NCBI RefSeq assembly: GCF_946478785.1
Contig: NZ_CAMLDD010000002.1
Location: 293,536-357,535 of the forward strand
Direction: 5' to 3'
Origin: an uncultured Flavobacterium sp.
Lineage (GTDB): Bacteria; Bacteroidota; Bacteroidia; Flavobacteriales; Flavobacteriaceae
DNA: 64,000 nucleotides
A model generated the notes under the pieces. That model made no database searches, was not told the origin of the DNA, and was given only the letters and a program-made list of their open reading frames with translations. The position numbers and the translations under genes are program-made. Positions 1 through 9,809 of this stretch are shown here, piece after piece; position 1 is the stretch's first letter, and the number at the start of each line of letters is the position of its first letter.

Positions 1-1541
1 CGCCATCTCAAAATTCTTGGAAAACGAGTTGCAATTCCACTTTTGTGTCTTTTGGAAAGTGCAATTCCTTCAAAACCAATTTCAAAAACCAATTGAGGTG
101 TTACACTTCGAACCGGACCAAATCGCTCCAAAGTATTTTTCTTTATAAAATCATCAACTCGTCTAAATTCTGCATCGGTTAAACCGGAATATGCTTTTGC
201 GAAAGTTACCAGTTCTCTTTCACCATTGTCATTGGTTTGCCAAAGCGCAAAGGTATAATCCGTAAATAAATTTGATCGTCGCCCGTGACCTCGCATCGCA
301 TAGGTTAAAACGGCATCAATTACGAGAGGTTCAATTTTCCATTTCCACCAATCACCTTTTTTTCTTCCCACCTGATACGGCGAGTCGTTGCGTTTTAACA
401 TCAAACCTTCGCTTTTCATTTCTCGGGCACGCATTCTTTCCGCTGCAACATCTTCCCACGAATGAAGCAGCACTCTTTCTGATAATTGAAAATGTGACGT
501 TTTATCTTTTATCGAATCATATAATTGTTCTAATAATAATCTTCTTTCGGAATACGGTAAATTCCGAATATCCTGTCCTTCCCATTCTAAAATATCGTAT
601 GCTTTCAATATTACAGGAACCTTTTCGAGTAAACTTGCTGATATTGTTTTACGCCCAATACGGGTTTGTAAATCATTAAAAGTTCCAATTTCATTTTCGG
701 GAAAAGCCAGAATTTCCGCATCGATAACAGTTCCGTCCGGAATAACTCCAATGAAAGATTTAAACTCCGGATATTTATCGGTTACCAGCTCCTCTCCTCT
801 TGACCAGACATACATTTCACCTTCCCGAATAATCGTTTGTGACCGGATTCCATCCCATTTATGTTCAACAGACCAATCTTCGGGATTTCCTAAGTTTTCG
901 ACTTCGCCTTCAATCGGATACGCAAGATAAAAAGGATAAGGTTTTGATAAATAGTCGCTGCTTTGTTCATCCAAAATCAATTCCTGAAAAGTGATTGTAT
1001 TCGGATCCCAGTTCCCCATTAATTTATACGCCAAAGCATCTTCATCAACATCTTCTGCCTTTGATAAAGCGCGGGTCATTAATTTCTGGCTTACGCCGAT
1101 TCGTAAACTTCCCGTAATCAATTTGGTAAAAACGAAGCGTTCATAATAATTCAATGCCAGCCAGTTCTCATGCAAATATTCTTTTTTCTCAATATCTGAT
1201 TTCTTTTTCAACGCAATAATTTCCTGAAGATATTCGGTTAAACTTTTATCCGAATGTTCTTTGGTTGTTGGAATAATTAAAGCAATAGTCTCTGCTAAAT
1301 CACCCACAATATGATAACTTTCCTCAAAAAGCCATAAGGGAATATTTGCCAATTCATTTGCCCAAATTCGCAACAAAGTAGTATTAACAGGTCTCGGCGG
1401 ACGACGATGTGACAAAATCGCAATCGTCCATACTTTATCTTCCGGCGATGCATTTTTAAAATACGTCGTCAGGGCATCGACTTTTACATTAGTTTTATTC
1501 GAGCTGTCGAGCGTCTTTATGAGTTGGGCAAAATTTTTCAT
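1..1541 (-). CDS. ATP-dependent DNA ligase, ligase-associated repair type (3' end outside window)
   Basis: The reading frame runs from an ATG at 1541 to the window edge, so the last residues are missing; 513 codons are present. The nucleotidyltransferase motif I is seen as HKWDGIR, with the adenylated lysine near residue 226, preceded by an all-alpha N-terminal DNA-binding part and followed by an OB-fold region. It would seal nicks using ATP, alongside the NAD-dependent ligase all bacteria carry. Its ATG follows the TAG of the exonuclease gene directly, so the two are translationally coupled. This pairing is the known ligase-associated DNA damage response cassette; a helicase and a phosphoesterase would be expected just beyond the left edge, which is inference. 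Confidence 0.9.
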   Translation of the reverse strand, partial: MKNFAQLIKTLDSSNKTNVKVDALTTYFKNASPEDKVWTIAILSHRRPPRPVNTTLLRIWANELANIPLWLFEESYHIVGDLAETIALIIPTTKEHSDKSLTEYLQEIIALKKKSDIEKKEYLHENWLALNYYERFVFTKLITGSLRIGVSQKLMTRALSKAEDVDEDALAYKLMGNWDPNTITFQELILDEQSSDYLSKPYPFYLAYPIEGEVENLGNPEDWSVEHKWDGIRSQTIIREGEMYVWSRGEELVTDKYPEFKSFIGVIPDGTVIDAEILAFPENEIGTFNDLQTRIGRKTISASLLEKVPVILKAYDILEWEGQDIRNLPYSERRLLLEQLYDSIKDKTSHFQLSERVLLHSWEDVAAERMRAREMKSEGLMLKRNDSPYQVGRKKGDWWKWKIEPLVIDAVLTYAMRGHGRRSNLFTDYTFALWQTNDNGERELVTFAKAYSGLTDAEFRRVDDFIKKNTLERFGPVRSVTPQLVFEIGFEGIALSKRHKSGIATRFPRILRW

Positions 1542-2606
1542 CTACAGTTCCTTATTTTCAGGAATATCCGAAGTTTCATTTTGTTCGAATACAACTTCTT
1601 TTTCATCTTTTTCCATTTCTGCTGCTTCGCCTTCGTATTGCGTTTTTTCAGTTCTGGCGTCGTAACCCAATTCCCTTAAATATTTGGAGAAAATATCGGT
1701 ATAACCGTGTGTACAGATTACTTTTTCTGCACCCGTAGCTTTGATGCTGTCCAATAAAGAATACCAATCGCAATGGTCGCTTAACACAAAACCTTTATCA
1801 ATGGCACGTCTTCGTCTTGCTCCCCGAAAAGCCATCCAGCCACTTGCTGAACCCGTAACAAAAGGCGTCATTTTTCTGATCCAGATACTTCCGTGAGCAC
1901 TTGGTGGAGCTAAAACAATATTTCCTGCAAATTCTTCTTTTTTTGTATCTCGGGTGACTAAAGTTGTTGGCGGAAAATGTACCATCGGACGCAAAACATT
2001 GGTCATGTTTTCAATTGCTCCGTGAGTATATACTTTTCCAATATCAGTATCTAAATATTTCAAAAGTCGTTGTGCTTTACCCAAAGAATAGCCAAAAAGA
2101 ATGGACGTTTTTCCTTCTGCTTTATTTTCTGCCCACCAATTATTGATTTCTGTAATAACTTCTGCTTGTGGCGTCCAGTTAAATGCGGGTAAACCAAAAG
2201 TACATTCGGTAATAAAAGTGTGGCATTTTACGACCTCATAAGGAACTGAAATACCGTCGTCTTCTGTTTTATAATCTCCTGTAAAAACCCAGACTTCGCC
2301 TTTGTGTTCCACGCGAATTTGTGAACTCCCGATGATATGTCCTGCAGGGTGAAGCGAGAATTTTACATTGTTAATCACAAAGGTTTCTCCCCACTCTTTT
2401 CCGGTCACATTTATTTCTCCCAAACGATGCCGAATTATCGGTACATTGGTATGATGCGTAATATAATTTTGATGTCCCCAACGGGAGTGATCGGCGTGGC
2501 CGTGCGTAATAATCGCATTTTTTACAGGTCGCCAGGGATCGAGATATACGTCGGCCTGTTGACAGTAAATTCCTTTATCGTTAAAAGCTAAAAGCGGAAT
2601 TTTCAT
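1542..2606 (-). CDS. Ligase-associated MBL-fold DNA exonuclease
   Basis: A metallo-beta-lactamase/beta-CASP nuclease of about 354 residues. The metal-binding signature HGHADH lies near residue 40 and further conserved histidines follow (HPAGHIIGS, SDHCDW). Such proteins process DNA ends in bacterial repair and are related to the SNM1/Artemis family. The frame can be extended to a TTG at 2630, but the ATG at 2606 begins the conserved family N-terminus (MKIPLLAFNDKG), so it is preferred. It is the first gene of an operon with the ATP-dependent ligase (TAGATG junction) and is divergent from pruA. The C-terminal 30 residues are acidic and probably disordered. Confidence 0.88.
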   Translation of the reverse strand: MKIPLLAFNDKGIYCQQADVYLDPWRPVKNAIITHGHADHSRWGHQNYITHHTNVPIIRHRLGEINVTGKEWGETFVINNVKFSLHPAGHIIGSSQIRVEHKGEVWVFTGDYKTEDDGISVPYEVVKCHTFITECTFGLPAFNWTPQAEVITEINNWWAENKAEGKTSILFGYSLGKAQRLLKYLDTDIGKVYTHGAIENMTNVLRPMVHFPPTTLVTRDTKKEEFAGNIVLAPPSAHGSIWIRKMTPFVTGSASGWMAFRGARRRRAIDKGFVLSDHCDWYSLLDSIKATGAEKVICTHGYTDIFSKYLRELGYDARTEKTQYEGEAAEMEKDEKEVVFEQNETSDIPENKEL

Positions 2607-2706
2607 AGGATAAAAATTGAAGCAACTCAAATTTAAAACTTTCTTAAAGCATATATTTACAGCTTAACACGATTAGTTTATTAAATTACAACATTTTAAT
2701 ATTGTA

Positions 2707-2740
2707 TTGTGATATAATCAAAATAACCTTTGTACTTTTG
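2707..2740 (+). promoter_or_regulatory. Candidate promoter of pruA
   Basis: TACTTTTG at 2733-2740 matches the Bacteroidota -7 element TAnnTTTG; a TTG lies 23 nt upstream at 2707-2709, slightly long spacing. The start codon is 41 nt downstream. Confidence 0.5.
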
Positions 2741-2781
2741 CCTAAAATTAAACAATTCGTAATTTTAAAATATCTTATCCC

Positions 2782-4407
2782 ATGTTAAAAGGATTTTTTA
2801 ATGTACCTAAAGCGGTGAACGAGCCGGTAAAAGGATACGCACCCAACTCACCTGAAAGAACAGCAGTTCAGGAAGCTTACAAAACAATGTGGAATTCTCA
2901 AATTGATGTTCCCTTACATATTGGAAGCGAAGAAATCAGAACCGGAAACACAAAAAATATAACAGCACCTCATGATCACCAGCACGTTGTTGGAAAATAT
3001 CATTTGGCTGAAAAACAACATATCGAAAAGGCAATTGCCAATGCTCTTGAATCAAGACAGGCGTGGGCAAATATGGCTTGGGAACAACGTGCGGCTATTT
3101 TCTTAAAAGCGGCTGAATTAATCGCAGGACCTTACAGAGCACGTATTAATGCTGCGACTATGATTGGCCAGTCTAAAAATATTCACCAGGCAGAAATTGA
3201 TGCTTCTTGTGAATTGATTGACTTTTTACGTTACAACGTAGAATTCATGACGCAGATTTACGGAGATCAGCCAAAATCGGATTCTACAACCTGGAACCGT
3301 TTAGAATACAGACCTCTTGAAGGTTTTGTTTATGCTATTACTCCTTTCAACTTTACAGCTATTGCTGCCAATCTTCCGGCAAGTGCTGCGATGATGGGTA
3401 ACGTTGTGGTTTGGAAACCAAGTGACAGCCAGGTATTTTCTACCAAAATTATCCTTGATGTTTTCAAGGAAGCAGGAGTTCCTGATGGCGTTATCAACGT
3501 TGTTTTTGGAGATGCTTTAATGATTACCGATACTGTTTTGGCAAGCCGTGATTTCGCTGGTGTTCACTTTACAGGATCAACTCACGTATTTAAAGATATC
3601 TGGGCTAAAATTGGAGCAAACATCCACAACTATAAAACATATCCAAGAATCGTTGGAGAAACGGGTGGTAAAGATTTTATCATTGCGCATCCAAGTGCTA
3701 ATGTAAAACAAGTTGTTACGGGAATCACTCGTGGAGCTTTTGAATTTCAGGGGCAAAAATGTTCTGCAGCTTCAAGGGTTTATATTCCTCAAAGTTTGTG
3801 GCCAGCTGTAAAAGAACAATTGATTACCGATGTAAAATCTATGAAAATGGGTTCTCCGGAAGATTTCGGAAACTTTATCACAGCAGTTATTCACGAAGGT
3901 TCTTTTGACAAATTAGCGAGTTATATCGACCAGGCTAAAAAAGATGCTGATGCCGAAATTATTGTTGGAGGAAACTACGATAAATCGGTAGGTTACTTTA
4001 TTGAGCCAACGGTTATTGTAACGACAAATCCAAAATATACTACAATGGAAACCGAATTATTCGGACCGGTTGTGACAATATATATTTACGAAGATGCTAA
4101 ATGGGAAGAAACTTTAGAATTGGTTGATACTACTTCTGAGTATGCTTTGACAGGAGCTGTTTTCAGCCAGGATCGTTATGCTATTGAAGTGGCTACTGTG
4201 AAATTGCAAAATGCAGCAGGTAACTTTTACATCAACGACAAACCAACCGGAGCGGTAGTAGGAATGCAGCCTTTTGGTGGAGCAAGAGCTTCAGGAACTA
4301 ATGATAAAGCAGGTTCTGCATTGAACTTATTGCGTTGGGCCTCTCCTAGAACTATCAAGGAAACTTTTGTAACTCCTGAAGATTACAGATATCCTTTCTT
4401 GGGGTAA
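2782..4407 (+). CDS. pruA: L-glutamate gamma-semialdehyde (1-pyrroline-5-carboxylate) dehydrogenase
   Basis: A 541-residue aldehyde dehydrogenase of the stand-alone P5C dehydrogenase type. It oxidises glutamate semialdehyde to glutamate with NAD, the second step of proline catabolism, in the cytoplasm. The general base is Glu293 (VGETGGKDF) and the catalytic Cys327 lies in GQKCSAASR. Length and the C-terminal GGARASGTNDKAG segment fit the single-domain family rather than the bifunctional PutA. It is transcribed alone: divergent from the exonuclease gene and closed by a strong hairpin at 4463. Confidence 0.95.
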   Translation: MLKGFFNVPKAVNEPVKGYAPNSPERTAVQEAYKTMWNSQIDVPLHIGSEEIRTGNTKNITAPHDHQHVVGKYHLAEKQHIEKAIANALESRQAWANMAWEQRAAIFLKAAELIAGPYRARINAATMIGQSKNIHQAEIDASCELIDFLRYNVEFMTQIYGDQPKSDSTTWNRLEYRPLEGFVYAITPFNFTAIAANLPASAAMMGNVVVWKPSDSQVFSTKIILDVFKEAGVPDGVINVVFGDALMITDTVLASRDFAGVHFTGSTHVFKDIWAKIGANIHNYKTYPRIVGETGGKDFIIAHPSANVKQVVTGITRGAFEFQGQKCSAASRVYIPQSLWPAVKEQLITDVKSMKMGSPEDFGNFITAVIHEGSFDKLASYIDQAKKDADAEIIVGGNYDKSVGYFIEPTVIVTTNPKYTTMETELFGPVVTIYIYEDAKWEETLELVDTTSEYALTGAVFSQDRYAIEVATVKLQNAAGNFYINDKPTGAVVGMQPFGGARASGTNDKAGSALNLLRWASPRTIKETFVTPEDYRYPFLG

Positions 4408-4412
4408 TTTTT

Positions 4413-4449
4413 GTTTCAAGTTTAAAAGTTTCAGGTTTCAAGTTCGAAA
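4413..4449. repeat. GTTTCAAG-family intergenic repeat, copy 1
   Basis: Tandem copies of GTTTCAAG/GTTTCAGG lie between the pruA stop and its terminator. Similar strings occur at 20728-20753 and 29352-29427. Confidence 0.6.
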
Positions 4450-4462
4450 CTTACTCACATAA

Positions 4463-4496
4463 AAAAGCCGAATCTTTTATTAAGATTCGGCTTTTC
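4463..4496. terminator. Bidirectional terminator between pruA and phosphatase gene
   Basis: Stem AAAAGCCGAATCTT with its exact complement AAGATTCGGCTTTT around a short loop, A-run on one side and T-run on the other. It sits between convergent genes and can serve both. Confidence 0.88.
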
Positions 4497-4533
4497 TTTG
4501 ATTTTTAGCGATGGTAAATCAACACCCAGTCGA

Positions 4534-5952
4534 TTAAAATTTATTTTCTACTTCCGCAGCCTGCAGCATTAGATAATGTAAGTCGGTATTTTTGACGAAA
4601 GGTTTTAAAAGTTCGCTTCCAGGACCAAACATCGCCAACTCAACGTAATCTGCCGAATGATCCATACTGATCCAGCCAACAGAATTTATTTTTTCCTGCA
4701 TTTCTGCGAAAGCTTTATACGGTAATTTTTTGTAATTATATAAACCATCTTCTTTATGCAATCCGTCATAGTAACCCAATACATATTTGGCTTCTTCATC
4801 AGAAACTGAATGACCGTTTGCTTTTTCAATAATTTCTTTTACCTGAGAAACAGAAGATTCCGGTTTTATTCTATTCAGAATCCATTCATTAGTTTGAGTA
4901 TATTTTTGAATACTGTCAAAATTATCATTGGCATATTTTCCGTAAATAATTCCCGGATTCGCATTCCCGTGGTCTGTGGTAATAATTACTAATGTTTCTT
5001 TGTCTTTTTCAGCAAAATCTATCGCAACTTTTACCGCTTCGTCAAATTCTATCTGATCGTGAATCAAACCTGCAATATCGTTAGCGTGTGCAGCCCAATC
5101 AACCTTTCCGCTTTCGATTTGCAAAACAAAACCATTTTTGTGACCCTTCATTCTGTCGATTGCTTTTTGAGACATTTCAGCAAGACTTGGAATCGTCTTT
5201 TTTAAATTGTCATCACTATTTCTATCCACATAATACGGAAGGCCGTCATCTGAAAACACACCCAAAACAGGCTGGGAATTCGATGCAGCTTCCATTTCAG
5301 ATTTAGTCTTTACAACCTGATATCCTTTTGATTTAAAAGCAGCATACATGTCTTTTTTATCTTTTCGCAATTCCGGACTGAAATAATTGGCTCCGCCGCC
5401 CATCATGATATCAAAACCTAAATCCAAATATTGTTCGGCAATATCCTCCTGAGCATTTCTGCTTTTACTGTTCACACAAAAACCGGCCGGAGTGGCATGC
5501 GTGATGGGAACCGTAGTTACACAACCCGCCATTTTTCCTGTTTTTTTAAACTTCTGCCAAATCGGTAAATGTGGTTCTCCAGTCGGACTCACATTAAGTG
5601 CTCCGTTATTTACACGAAAACCGCCTCCCCACGAAGAACTCGCCGCAGAAGAATCTGTTACTATCGAACTGGCAGAAGCCGTATCCATCAAAGCTCTTGA
5701 AACTCTGTTGTCTTTATATAATTGTATCCAGTTAGAACCTTTTCCTGTTTTTCTGTTCAAAAACAAATCAGCCATATTAAGTGTTCCGGTACTCATTCCG
5801 TCACTCACCAGTAAAATTATATTTTTGGCTTTCTTATTCTTATTAACTGACTCTAAGTCTAAAACATTTGCAGAACCCTGAAAAGGATTCATAACCGCAG
5901 CCCCTATTGTAAATAAAGAGCCATTTCTAAAAAACTTCCTTCTATCCATCAT
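4534..5952 (-). CDS. Alkaline phosphatase, Tat-exported
   Basis: A 472-residue member of the PhoA-type alkaline phosphatase family, which hydrolyses phosphate monoesters outside the cytoplasm using two zinc ions and magnesium. The N-terminus carries a twin-arginine signal (DRRKFFRNG followed by a short hydrophobic run). Visible active-site pieces are the metal ligand Asp51 (VSDGMS), the nucleophile in VTDSSAAS near Ser101, TTDHGN and the late MDHSADYVELAMFGPG segment. The start could be either of two adjacent ATG codons. A -7 element CAAAGATA (reverse) lies at 5973-5980. No Pho-box was recognised. Confidence 0.9.
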   Translation of the reverse strand: MMDRRKFFRNGSLFTIGAAVMNPFQGSANVLDLESVNKNKKAKNIILLVSDGMSTGTLNMADLFLNRKTGKGSNWIQLYKDNRVSRALMDTASASSIVTDSSAASSSWGGGFRVNNGALNVSPTGEPHLPIWQKFKKTGKMAGCVTTVPITHATPAGFCVNSKSRNAQEDIAEQYLDLGFDIMMGGGANYFSPELRKDKKDMYAAFKSKGYQVVKTKSEMEAASNSQPVLGVFSDDGLPYYVDRNSDDNLKKTIPSLAEMSQKAIDRMKGHKNGFVLQIESGKVDWAAHANDIAGLIHDQIEFDEAVKVAIDFAEKDKETLVIITTDHGNANPGIIYGKYANDNFDSIQKYTQTNEWILNRIKPESSVSQVKEIIEKANGHSVSDEEAKYVLGYYDGLHKEDGLYNYKKLPYKAFAEMQEKINSVGWISMDHSADYVELAMFGPGSELLKPFVKNTDLHYLMLQAAEVENKF

Positions 5953-5972
5953 TACTTAAATTATTCTGTTTT

Positions 5973-5980
5973 CAAAGATA
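5973..5980 (-). promoter_or_regulatory. Candidate -7 element of the alkaline phosphatase gene
   Basis: Reads TATCTTTG on the minus strand, matching TAnnTTTG, 20 nt upstream of the start codon. No good -33 TTG was found. Confidence 0.4.
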
Positions 5981-6091
5981 AAAAATTGCGACATCTCTAA
6001 CATTAATTTAATGTTACGACTACAGGCAATTCAATCACAAAAAAGCTCCATCTGACTACAAATGGTGTGTTTTCTAAATAAAACAATTACG

Positions 6092-6721
6092 TTATACTGT
6101 AAATTTCAAAGGCAAATGCACCACTTTTTTGGTTTCAAAAAATTCATCTTCAAAAACTTCTGCTAAATCATATAAGGTAGCTTTTGGAAAATCTTTTAAT
6201 TCTTCGGTCAAATCACCCCCTTTTAGATATAGAATTCCGTTTTTCAACGTGTGCTTATTTTGCTTCTTAATTTTATCTTTTATCCACGAAACAAAATCAG
6301 GCATATTAGTTACGGCACGGCTTACGATAAAATCGAAATCACCTTTTACCAATTCAGCACGTTTTTGTTCTGCTTTTACATTTTTTAATTCTAAAGCATC
6401 TACAACTCCCTGAACTACTTTTATTTTTTTGGCAATAACATCAATAAGATAAAAACGGGTTTCAGGGAAAAGAATCGCTAATGGAATTCCCGGAAAACCT
6501 CCGCCTGTTCCAACGTCTAAAACTGTTGCTCCAGGTTCAAATTTCATGATTTTTGCAATCCCTAAAGAGTGTAAAATATGTTTGGTATATAAGGCATCAA
6601 TATCTTTTCTTGAAATAACATTGATTTTTTCATTCCAGTCGTGATATAAAAAGTCTAATTTTTGAAACTGTTCGATTTGAATGTCGGTCAAATCAGGAAA
6701 ATACTTCAGAATCTCATCCAT
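6092..6721 (-). CDS. rsmG: 16S rRNA (guanine527-N7)-methyltransferase
   Basis: A 209-residue class I methyltransferase that uses SAM to methylate G527 of 16S rRNA. The SAM-binding motif is VLDVGTGGGFPGIPLA near residue 68, followed by the acidic FYLIDV loop and the family-typical FIVSRAV segment. Length matches the family. It stands alone: downstream of the divergent desaturase promoter and 139 nt upstream of the phosphatase gene. A -7 match (TACTTTTG on the minus strand) lies at 6738-6745. Confidence 0.95.
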   Translation of the reverse strand: MDEILKYFPDLTDIQIEQFQKLDFLYHDWNEKINVISRKDIDALYTKHILHSLGIAKIMKFEPGATVLDVGTGGGFPGIPLAILFPETRFYLIDVIAKKIKVVQGVVDALELKNVKAEQKRAELVKGDFDFIVSRAVTNMPDFVSWIKDKIKKQNKHTLKNGILYLKGGDLTEELKDFPKATLYDLAEVFEDEFFETKKVVHLPLKFTV

Positions 6722-6775
6722 TGTTGTAAATTTTTAACAAAAGTACTACTTTAGGATTGAAATATTTAACTCAAT

Positions 6776-6809
6776 TTTGTAAATTGAAAATTTATAATAA
6801 TTACCTTTG
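6776..6809 (+). promoter_or_regulatory. Promoter of the desaturase gene
   Basis: TTTG at 6776-6779 and TACCTTTG at 6802-6809 are 22 nt apart, a good Bacteroidota -33/-7 pair, 19 nt before the ATG. Confidence 0.65.
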
Positions 6810-6828
6810 ACAACTATTTAAAATTAAT

Positions 6829-7923
6829 ATGAATAATACCGCACCGACATTTTCAAAACAGGATAATCTGAAATTTTTCAGAACGCTTAACTCACGGGTA
6901 AACAATTACTTCAAGGAGAACAATATCCAAAAAACCGGAAACTGGAAGCTGCATTTAAAAGCAATTATTCTTTTTTCTGTTTTCTTAACCCCTTACTTTT
7001 TGATTCTGGCTCTTAATATGCCATTCTGGGCACAATTGATATTAAATATCGTCATGGGAGTTGCTATGGCGGGAATTGGAATGAATGTAATGCATGATGG
7101 AAACCACGGATCTTATTCTTCAAAATCATGGATTAATAAAATCATGGGTGGAAGCATTTATATTCTGGCAGGAAACGTTCACAACTGGCAGGTTCAGCAT
7201 AATGTTTTACACCACACTTATACCAACATTCATGGTCACGATGAAGATTTAGATGCCGGAAGAATCATTCGTTTTACAAAAAATGCAGAGTGGCATCGTT
7301 TTCATAAATTTCAACATTATTACTCTTTCTTCTTATACGGATTATTGACTTTCAATTGGGCTTTAACAACCGATTTTAAGCAGATGAAAAATTATCTGAA
7401 AAGAAAATTATCTTACGGAACTCCGCAAAGTCCAACTAAATTATGGACGGTTTTGGTTATCACAAAAATAATCTATGTTTTAATCTGGATGGTATTGCCA
7501 ATGGCTTTGGGCGTAGACTGGTGGAAAGTTGTTATCGGATTTTTTGTAATGCATTATACTGCCGGACTAATTTTAAGCATCGTTTTTCAGTTGGCACACG
7601 TTGTTGAAGAAACTTCAAATCCGGTTCCGAATGAAGAAGGAGAAATTGAAAATACCTGGGCCATTCATCAATTGTACACCACAGCTAACTTTGCACCAAA
7701 AAACAAAATCGTAAACTGGTTTACCGGTGGATTAAATCATCAGATTGAACATCATATTTTCCCACATATCAGCCACATCCATTATGGAAAAATTGCTGAA
7801 ATCGTAAAAGAGACCGCCAGGGAATGTAATTTACCTTATTATGAATTCAAAACCATGAGAGGAGCCATTTGGGCACATTACAAACACTTAAAAGATCTAG
7901 GCGCAAAACCTGAATTAGCATAA
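6829..7923 (+). CDS. Membrane fatty acid desaturase
   Basis: A 364-residue di-iron acyl desaturase. The three histidine boxes are visible: HDGNH (His89, His93), HNVLHH (His124, His128, His129) and HQIEHH (His304, His308, His309). The QIEHH form of the third box is typical of front-end or linoleoyl-CoA-type desaturases. Hydrophobic segments near 45-85 and 200-250 would anchor it in the inner membrane, where it adds double bonds to lipid acyl chains and adjusts fluidity. The regiospecificity cannot be told from sequence. The next gene, an aminotransferase, follows after 65 nt. Confidence 0.9.
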   Translation: MNNTAPTFSKQDNLKFFRTLNSRVNNYFKENNIQKTGNWKLHLKAIILFSVFLTPYFLILALNMPFWAQLILNIVMGVAMAGIGMNVMHDGNHGSYSSKSWINKIMGGSIYILAGNVHNWQVQHNVLHHTYTNIHGHDEDLDAGRIIRFTKNAEWHRFHKFQHYYSFFLYGLLTFNWALTTDFKQMKNYLKRKLSYGTPQSPTKLWTVLVITKIIYVLIWMVLPMALGVDWWKVVIGFFVMHYTAGLILSIVFQLAHVVEETSNPVPNEEGEIENTWAIHQLYTTANFAPKNKIVNWFTGGLNHQIEHHIFPHISHIHYGKIAEIVKETARECNLPYYEFKTMRGAIWAHYKHLKDLGAKPELA

Positions 7924-7988
7924 TCAAAAATCTATTAATAATTAACCTCTCTTAAGCACAGCAATTAGGAGCAATTAAATTTTTTATA

Positions 7989-9179
7989 ATGAACCATATT
8001 CTTTCAGACAGAATTAACAATTTAGCAACTTCGCAGACTTTGGCGATGGCGGCATTAGCTCGTGAGCTAAAAGCACAAGGAAAAGATATCATCAGTTTAA
8101 GTTTAGGCGAGCCTGACTTTAACACTCCTGATTTTATCAAAGAAGCAGTTAAAAAAGCAGTAGACGAAAATTATAGCACCTATTCTCCGGTAGAAGGATA
8201 TTTAGAATTGAGAGAAGCTATTTCAAGAAAATTCACAAGAGACAATGGATTAGATTACAAACCATCTCAAATCGTAGTTTCTACAGGAGCAAAACAATCT
8301 TTATATAACATCGCACAAGTAATGTTAAACGACGGTGACGAGGTTATTTTACCTGCACCTTACTGGGTTTCTTATTTCGAAATTGTAAAACTTTCCGGAG
8401 GTGTTCCTATCGAAGTTCCAACCTCTGTAGATACTGATTTCAAAATTACGCCTGCACAATTAGAAGCTGCCATCACACCAAAAACAAAAATGATGTGGTT
8501 CAGTTCTCCATGTAATCCATCGGGTTCTGTTTACAGCAGAGAAGAATTGACAGCTCTTGCAAAAGTGTTGGAAAAACACCCAAATATATACGTTGTTGCT
8601 GACGAGATTTATGAGCACATCAATTTTTCAGGAACGTTCTGCAGTATCGGTTCAATCCCGGGAATGTTAGAAAAAACAATCACTGTAAACGGAGTTGCAA
8701 AAGCATTCGCCATGACAGGATACAGAATTGGTTACATCGGAGCACCGGAATTTATCGCAAAAGCGTGTACAAAAATTCAGGGGCAAGTAACTTCAGGAGC
8801 AAATTCTGTAGCACAACGTGCAACGATTACAGCTGTAGATGCAGATCCAAGCGTGTTAAACCACATGGTTCAGGCTTTTCATGGTCGTAGAGATTTAGTT
8901 GTAGGATTATTAAAGGAAATCCCGGGAGTAAAAATCAACGTTCCTGAAGGAGCATTTTACGTTTTCCCAGACGTTTCTTCTTTCTTCGGAAAAACATTAA
9001 GAGGAACTGAAATTAAAGATGCAAACGACGTTTCAATGTATCTTTTGGCAGAGGCTAACGTAGCAACCGTAACCGGTGACGCTTTCGGAAACCCAAATTG
9101 TATTCGTTTCTCTTATGCAACAAGCAACGACATTTTAAAAGAAGCTTTAAAAAGAATTAAAGAAGCTTTGACTGCATAA
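7989..9179 (+). CDS. Aspartate aminotransferase (class I, subgroup Ib)
   Basis: A 396-residue PLP enzyme that exchanges amino groups between aspartate and 2-oxoglutarate or related acids. PLP-binding Lys238 lies in NGVAKAFAMTGYRIGY; SSPCNPSG and the ADEIYEH aspartate/tyrosine pair also fit. The substrate-binding Arg is in CIRFSYATS near the C-terminus. Length and motifs match the aspartate aminotransferases of the Thermus/Bacillus type; aromatic or prephenate activity cannot be excluded. Confidence 0.88.
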   Translation: MNHILSDRINNLATSQTLAMAALARELKAQGKDIISLSLGEPDFNTPDFIKEAVKKAVDENYSTYSPVEGYLELREAISRKFTRDNGLDYKPSQIVVSTGAKQSLYNIAQVMLNDGDEVILPAPYWVSYFEIVKLSGGVPIEVPTSVDTDFKITPAQLEAAITPKTKMMWFSSPCNPSGSVYSREELTALAKVLEKHPNIYVVADEIYEHINFSGTFCSIGSIPGMLEKTITVNGVAKAFAMTGYRIGYIGAPEFIAKACTKIQGQVTSGANSVAQRATITAVDADPSVLNHMVQAFHGRRDLVVGLLKEIPGVKINVPEGAFYVFPDVSSFFGKTLRGTEIKDANDVSMYLLAEANVATVTGDAFGNPNCIRFSYATSNDILKEALKRIKEALTA

Positions 9180-9286
9180 ATAATATAATCATTTTACTAA
9201 AAACGGCTTAGGGTTTAAAGTTTCATCACTTTATACTTTGAGCTGTTTTTTTATGGGGTTGCCTCCGGCCGGGCTATCCGCTATAT

Positions 9287-9337
9287 TCCCGATTAACAAA
9301 AACTACGGCTAAAAAGCCTTGTTTTTCTAAATCGGGA
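9287..9337. repeat. Inverted repeat in GC-rich intergenic block
   Basis: TCCCGATT at 9287-9294 and AATCGGGA at 9330-9337 are exact complements. The block is clearly richer in GC than the rest of the space and is bounded by CCTCCGGCCGGGC and TCCCTAACCC. Confidence 0.55.
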
Positions 9338-9484
9338 GATACCGCTTCTATCCCTAACCCAAACCGTAAAACGAGAATAATTTTCATTTTAAAAGATCCA
9401 AAAAAAATCTGTCTAATCTGCATACCTCTTTTCCCAGCAAAAAAATGGACCGAACCTACGGCTCTCAATCTAAACCTTATCAAT

Positions 9485-9640
9485 TTGAGCGGATTAAAAT
9501 CCGCCCCTACAATATTATCCGAGCCTACAGCTCTTCAAAAAAATTCCGGAGGAATGACAAATTTTGTAGCGACGGATTTTAATCCGTTGATAATAAAAAA
9601 CACCACAGGCTAAAGTTCCTTAGGAACGACCAATGTAAAT
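9485..9640. repeat. REP-like palindromic repeat cluster, copy A
   Basis: Contains CGGATTAAAATCCG, GTAGCGACGGATTTTAATCC (9566-9585) and AGTTCCTTAGGAACGA (9614-9629). The last two strings recur exactly in the 33.5 kb space, in the same order. Confidence 0.75.
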
Positions 9641-9809
9641 CTGCATCATTCATTATTATGATGTCATACATCACAATTTATTTATTCATTCTTTTGATTC
9701 TTTCAAAATTCCCATTCCACAATTTTATAAATCACTCTCATAATTCTATAAGACATAAGGCTTTACAAAACCCGATCTTTGTAATACAAATTAATTAAAA
9801 ATTATTGTC

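Larger units (their letters stand above)
9180..9809. other. 630-bp repeat-filled intergenic region without genes
   Basis: No coding frame with family signal was found. From left to right it holds a weak terminator-like pairing near 9200-9250, a GC-rich block with CCTCCGGCCGGGCTATCC and an inverted repeat (9287-9337), a string of short palindromes of the GGATTAAAATCC and TTCCTTAGGAA types (9485-9640), and an AT-rich leader of the next gene. Confidence 0.75.

Noticed and set aside
272..679. Plus-strand frame of 135 codons near the left edge
   Set aside because: It is antisense to the DNA ligase gene and has no protein-like pattern.
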